From assembly GCA_050115555.1 (NCBI GenBank), contig JASFQI010000258.1, positions 1 to 7,091 of the forward strand: a stretch of DNA of 7,091 bases, written 5' to 3'. This DNA comes from JASFQI01 sp050115555 (lineage in GTDB: Bacteria; Desulfobacterota; DSM-4660; Desulfatiglandales; HGW-15). The translations under genes and the position numbers were made by a program. This document shows, in pieces, positions 5,067 through 7,091 of this stretch. Every line of letters starts with the position of its first letter. The first letter of the stretch is position 1. Under the pieces are notes generated by a model, which saw only the letters and a program-made list of their open reading frames with translations, made no database searches and was not told where the DNA came from.

Positions 5067-5930
5067 GGTTGTCTCCTTTCCGTCTTTTGTAGGTTGTTGA
5101 TTCTCCTGATCCATGTCTTCCGTATCCATGCTTTCACTGGATAAAGGTTGTTGGAACGGCTTCAGATCGAGATCCTCCGGTAACACGTCCATGGTGTCGT
5201 CAAGCTGGATGAGTTCCTCGTCCTCCAGGATACTTAATTCATCCTTCCGTCTCATTGCTTCCATGATCAGAGACATCAACTCGGCCTCGATCCGCCTACT
5301 TATTTTTTTCTTGGGAATCTCCTTGAATCGAATCTCTGCGTTTTCCCAACCGATGACCTCAATCGCCGCCTCTTCCCCTCTGAGATTCCCGCATACAGCG
5401 TCATAGAGCATGCCTTTATGAAAATAAAAAATACCATTCATGGAGGTCTGTTCCCCTTTGATTTCCAGAAGGCATGTCTTTTCTTCTATTTCAATAAGCT
5501 GTAAAAAACTGGCGATGGAGATACCTTTTACAGATCCTCCTTTCTTCTCGGGGTCTAAGGCGTTGTTGATCGCGCTGATCAGGTCTCGGAAATCGATCGG
5601 TTTCTCCAGGAACCCAATCGTTCCCATGGTCCGGAGCCGTTCTTTGATTTCTTGTGTCCCAAAGGCGCTCATGACGATGGCGGGAATGGACGGGAAATGG
5701 GCACTCATGTGAGCAAGCAGCTCAAATCCGTCCATCTCAGGCATCCTCAAATCGGTAACGACCAAGTCCACGGAGGATGATTCAAGAGTCTGTACGGCGT
5801 GCTTTCCATTTTTTGCGGTTAAGATATTGTATTTTGACCGATAACTATCCAGTCCAGTGGTGAGGCTTAGGATAAAAGGCGTTTCATCATCAACGAGTAA
5901 AACCGTCTTTTTCGGTGTATGCTCATCCAT
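4695..5930 (-). CDS. Response regulator: receiver - PATAN (DUF4388) - roadblock/LC7 fusion (411 aa)
   Basis: This is a cytoplasmic signalling protein with no DNA-binding output. Residues 8-125 form a CheY-like receiver with acidic pocket D14/D15, phosphoacceptor D60 (VVTDLRMPEMDG), S88 and K110 (FLEKP), all intact. Residues 136-230 form a PATAN/DUF4388 domain (SFLQLIEIEEKTCLLEI, GIFYFHKGMLYDA, EEAAIEVIGW). Residues 231-288 form an acidic, low-complexity linker. Residues 289-411 form a roadblock/LC7 domain (ATDIFGSADGQGIAGYNPQP, LGDYQWGMLVD, QLGLLLNVVMPK). Roadblock proteins such as MglB act on small Ras-like GTPases, so phosphorylation may control a GTPase or polarity system. The annotated ATG has no clear Shine-Dalgarno and lies in a palindrome, whereas residue M289 has a perfect one. 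A strong sigma54 promoter lies 121-136 bases upstream. No cognate kinase is in view. Confidence 0.93.
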   Translation of the reverse strand: MDEHTPKKTVLLVDDETPFILSLTTGLDSYRSKYNILTAKNGKHAVQTLESSSVDLVVTDLRMPEMDGFELLAHMSAHFPSIPAIVMSAFGTQEIKERLRTMGTIGFLEKPIDFRDLISAINNALDPEKKGGSVKGISIASFLQLIEIEEKTCLLEIKGEQTSMNGIFYFHKGMLYDAVCGNLRGEEAAIEVIGWENAEIRFKEIPKKKISRRIEAELMSLIMEAMRRKDELSILEDEELIQLDDTMDVLPEDLDLKPFQQPLSSESMDTEDMDQENQQPTKDGKETTMNVQKLNKSIEILKEDLGDALLATDIFGSADGQGIAGYNPQPKASALFSQVTAFMVKSLDNSGFAKLGKYYLLDLAGNKVVICIILGDYQWGMLVDTNKAQLGLLLNVVMPKVIDAFEDAITG

Positions 5931-5938
5931 ACGTATGG
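5927..5938. repeat. 12-bp palindrome CCATACGTATGG covering the fusion gene start codon
   Basis: The palindrome is perfect and includes the ATG at 5928-5930. The bases upstream on the minus strand (AGAAAAAGCCATACGT) hold no good Shine-Dalgarno. It may reduce initiation through RNA pairing, or be a binding site. It may also be chance. Confidence 0.35.
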
Positions 5939-6050
5939 CTTTTTCTGTTTAATGTTCTATGAAGCGCTTACTATCCCGTAACTTTTTTTTAAAACGCGGA
6001 TTTTCTACTCACTTCCTGTCCATTGACTCGCTCAAACCCCCCTTTCCGTG

Positions 6051-6066
6051 AGCAAGCAGTATGCCA
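6051..6066 (-). promoter_or_regulatory. Sigma54 (-24/-12) promoter of the receiver-PATAN-roadblock operon
   Basis: The minus strand reads TGGCATACTGCTTGCT. Against TGGCACG-N4-TTGCW it matches TGGCA and TTGCT fully, with the invariant GG and GC 10 bases apart. The predicted start is near 6040, giving a leader of about 110 bases. An IHF-type site and tandem repeats upstream, and a bEBP gene next door, support it independently. Confidence 0.82.
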
Positions 6067-6095
6067 ATCGCGAGGGATGTTCCTTTAATTCCTGA

Positions 6096-6108
6096 TATCA
6101 ACCTGTTA
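6096..6108. promoter_or_regulatory. IHF-binding site candidate
   Basis: TATCAACCTGTTA matches WATCAANNNNTTR at every defined position. It is centred about 62 bases upstream of the predicted start at 6040, between the -24 element and the upstream repeats, which is where IHF bends DNA to let a bEBP contact sigma54 polymerase. Confidence 0.55.
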
Positions 6109-6149
6109 CTCTGGTTCCATTTTTCCCGTGGATCCCATGTGATTAAAAT

Positions 6150-6192
6150 TAGGTGTCCTATTTTGGGCCAGTGTCTTATTTTGGTACACCTA
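6150..6192. promoter_or_regulatory. Tandem repeat, candidate upstream activator sites
   Basis: GTGTCCTATTTTGG (6153-6166) and GTGTCTTATTTTGG (6171-6184) are direct repeats matching at 13 of 14 positions, 18 bp apart. They are bracketed by the perfect inverted repeat TAGGTGT (6150-6156) / ACACCTA (6186-6192). They lie about 113-144 bases upstream of the predicted start, the usual place for bEBP sites. The neighbouring bEBP is the obvious candidate binder. Repeated motifs of this kind also occur at ends of some insertion sequences, notably the IS21 family, so a relic IS end cannot be excluded. Confidence 0.5.
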
Positions 6193-6301
6193 TGGCCGCA
6201 CATGGGAGGGCCTGGGAGCGATGGGCTCCGGTTTCGTCGTCATGTAAAGCGTTTCGGATTCCGTGGGGCAGCAGAAAGGGGGGAGAGTTTTGAGGCGGCC
6301 T

Positions 6302-7091
6302 TCAGGAGATATCGTAGCTTTTGATCTTTCTTTTCAGAGTGGAGCGCGATATACCAAGGGCCTTTGCCGCCTGAGTGTGGTTTCCGGAAAAAACATCAAG
6401 TGCATGGCAAATGTGGCCTTTTTCCAATTCGTTGAGGCTTAGGATTTCCTTACTGTCATCCTCTCTGTGCACCGCGTAGGACACGTTGTGCGAGTCCCTG
6501 CGCAGGAGCTCACATGGCCGGAGTGCAGGCCCCTGCCTGAGGATGATGGATCTTTCCACCACATTGCACAGCTCCCTCACATTTCCCGGCCAGTGATATT
6601 CCATGAGGCGGGCGATTTCGGAATCAGGGATCGCAACATGATGGTTCGCGGTGAATCGCGAAACAAAAAATCTGCACAGATCGGGGATGTCCTCGAGCCG
6701 TTCCCTCAAGGGTGGAATATGGATCCGGATGACATTGATCCGATAGTAGAGGTCCTCTCTAAACTCACCTGTTTTTACCGCCCCCTCAATGTCCATGTTC
6801 GTGGCCGCAATGATCCGGGCTTGGATGGGGCGCACGGATTTTCCACCCAGCCTCCTCAGATTTTTTTCATCCAAGACGCCCAACAGCTTGGACTGAAGAG
6901 ACAGAGGCAGCGTGCCGATCTCGTCCAGAAACAGGGTTCCACCTTCAGCGATTTCAAAAAGCCCTTTTTTGGCGGAAACGGCCCCTGTAAACGCCCCTTT
7001 TTCAAAGCCGAAAAGTTCGGCTTCGATGAGATTCTCCGGTATCGCCGCGCAGTTTATGCTGATAAATTCGTTCCTCCTGGCGGGGCTCATG
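6302..7091 (-). CDS. Sigma54-dependent transcriptional activator, NtrC family (N-terminus beyond window)
   Basis: This bEBP hydrolyses ATP to remodel sigma54 RNA polymerase into an open complex. The visible 263 codons hold most of the AAA+ domain: GAFTGA loop 1 (about 32-37 of the visible part, KGAFTGAVSAKKG), Walker B GTLFLDEI (51-58), sensor I RIIAATN, arginine fingers in FREDLYYRINV, IPPLRERLEDIP, and sensor II WPGNVREL. A Fis-type helix-turn-helix (NHTQAAKALGISRSTLKRKI, 237-256) ends the protein. Walker A and any sensory or receiver domain lie past the right edge. The ATG at 7090 is internal, since family alignment runs on upstream. The intact GAFTGA shows it can engage sigma54. It is codirectional with, and adjacent to, a sigma54-promoted operon that it may control. 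The stop is TGA at 6302-6304 and no terminator follows. Confidence 0.96.
   Translation of the reverse strand, partial: MSPARRNEFISINCAAIPENLIEAELFGFEKGAFTGAVSAKKGLFEIAEGGTLFLDEIGTLPLSLQSKLLGVLDEKNLRRLGGKSVRPIQARIIAATNMDIEGAVKTGEFREDLYYRINVIRIHIPPLRERLEDIPDLCRFFVSRFTANHHVAIPDSEIARLMEYHWPGNVRELCNVVERSIILRQGPALRPCELLRRDSHNVSYAVHREDDSKEILSLNELEKGHICHALDVFSGNHTQAAKALGISRSTLKRKIKSYDIS

Noticed and set aside
5113..5712. Plus-strand frames opposite the receiver and PATAN domains
   Set aside because: Antisense shadows of a well-supported gene, with no ribosome sites or domains.
1..7091. CRISPR array, tRNA or rRNA gene
   Set aside because: No regularly spaced repeats, no cloverleaf with T-loop motif and no rRNA-like sequence were seen on either strand.

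Overview
The window looks like a chromosomal segment of a motile Gram-negative bacterium, most likely of the Deltaproteobacteria/Desulfobacterota. That placement is inferred from protein style: an MCP with a degenerate HAMP and an acidic-aromatic tail, a receiver-PATAN (DUF4388) regulator, a roadblock protein of the ADGQ...GYNPQP type, an NtrC-type activator, and a solitary excisionase-like HTH protein. Base composition is near 50% GC. All confidently called genes lie on the minus strand, so transcription runs from high to low coordinates.

Layout in transcription order. (1) 7091-6302: the C-terminal part of a sigma54-dependent activator (bEBP) that enters from beyond the right edge. (2) 6301-5931: a 371-base control region with a near-consensus -24/-12 sigma54 promoter, a full IHF consensus match about 60 bases upstream of the predicted start, and a tandem 14-base repeat about 113-144 bases upstream. 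This is the classic order for a bEBP-controlled promoter. (3) 5930-4491: an operon encoding a receiver-PATAN-roadblock protein (411 aa) and a 64-aa helical protein. The roadblock part has its own in-frame ATG behind a perfect AAAGGAG, so it may also be made as a free 123-aa protein. (4) 4490-4178: the 3' region of that operon, open in frame past the TAA, ending in a likely terminator. (5) 4177-3348: about 0.8 kb with no convincing gene. (6) 3347-2797: a small unit made of a sigma70-like promoter, a 27-codon ORF with a good Shine-Dalgarno and an embedded palindrome, a 58-aa HTH_17/excisionase-like gene, and a long hairpin terminator. (7) 2796-2481: an intergenic block rich in inverted and direct repeats, with one doubtful plus-strand ORF. 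(8) 2480-366: an intrinsic terminator, a palindrome, a second sigma54-like promoter and the MCP gene (638 aa), followed by a possible terminator. (9) 365-1: downstream sequence, perhaps holding the last 22 codons of a plus-strand gene.

How the parts may work together (inference): the bEBP could drive the receiver-PATAN-roadblock operon, and perhaps the chemoreceptor, through sigma54. Roadblock and PATAN domains point to a polarity or motility circuit built around a Ras/MglA-like GTPase, although no GTPase gene is in view. The feature most worth checking is the roadblock module, which is encoded both as a fusion and as a likely independent translation product.
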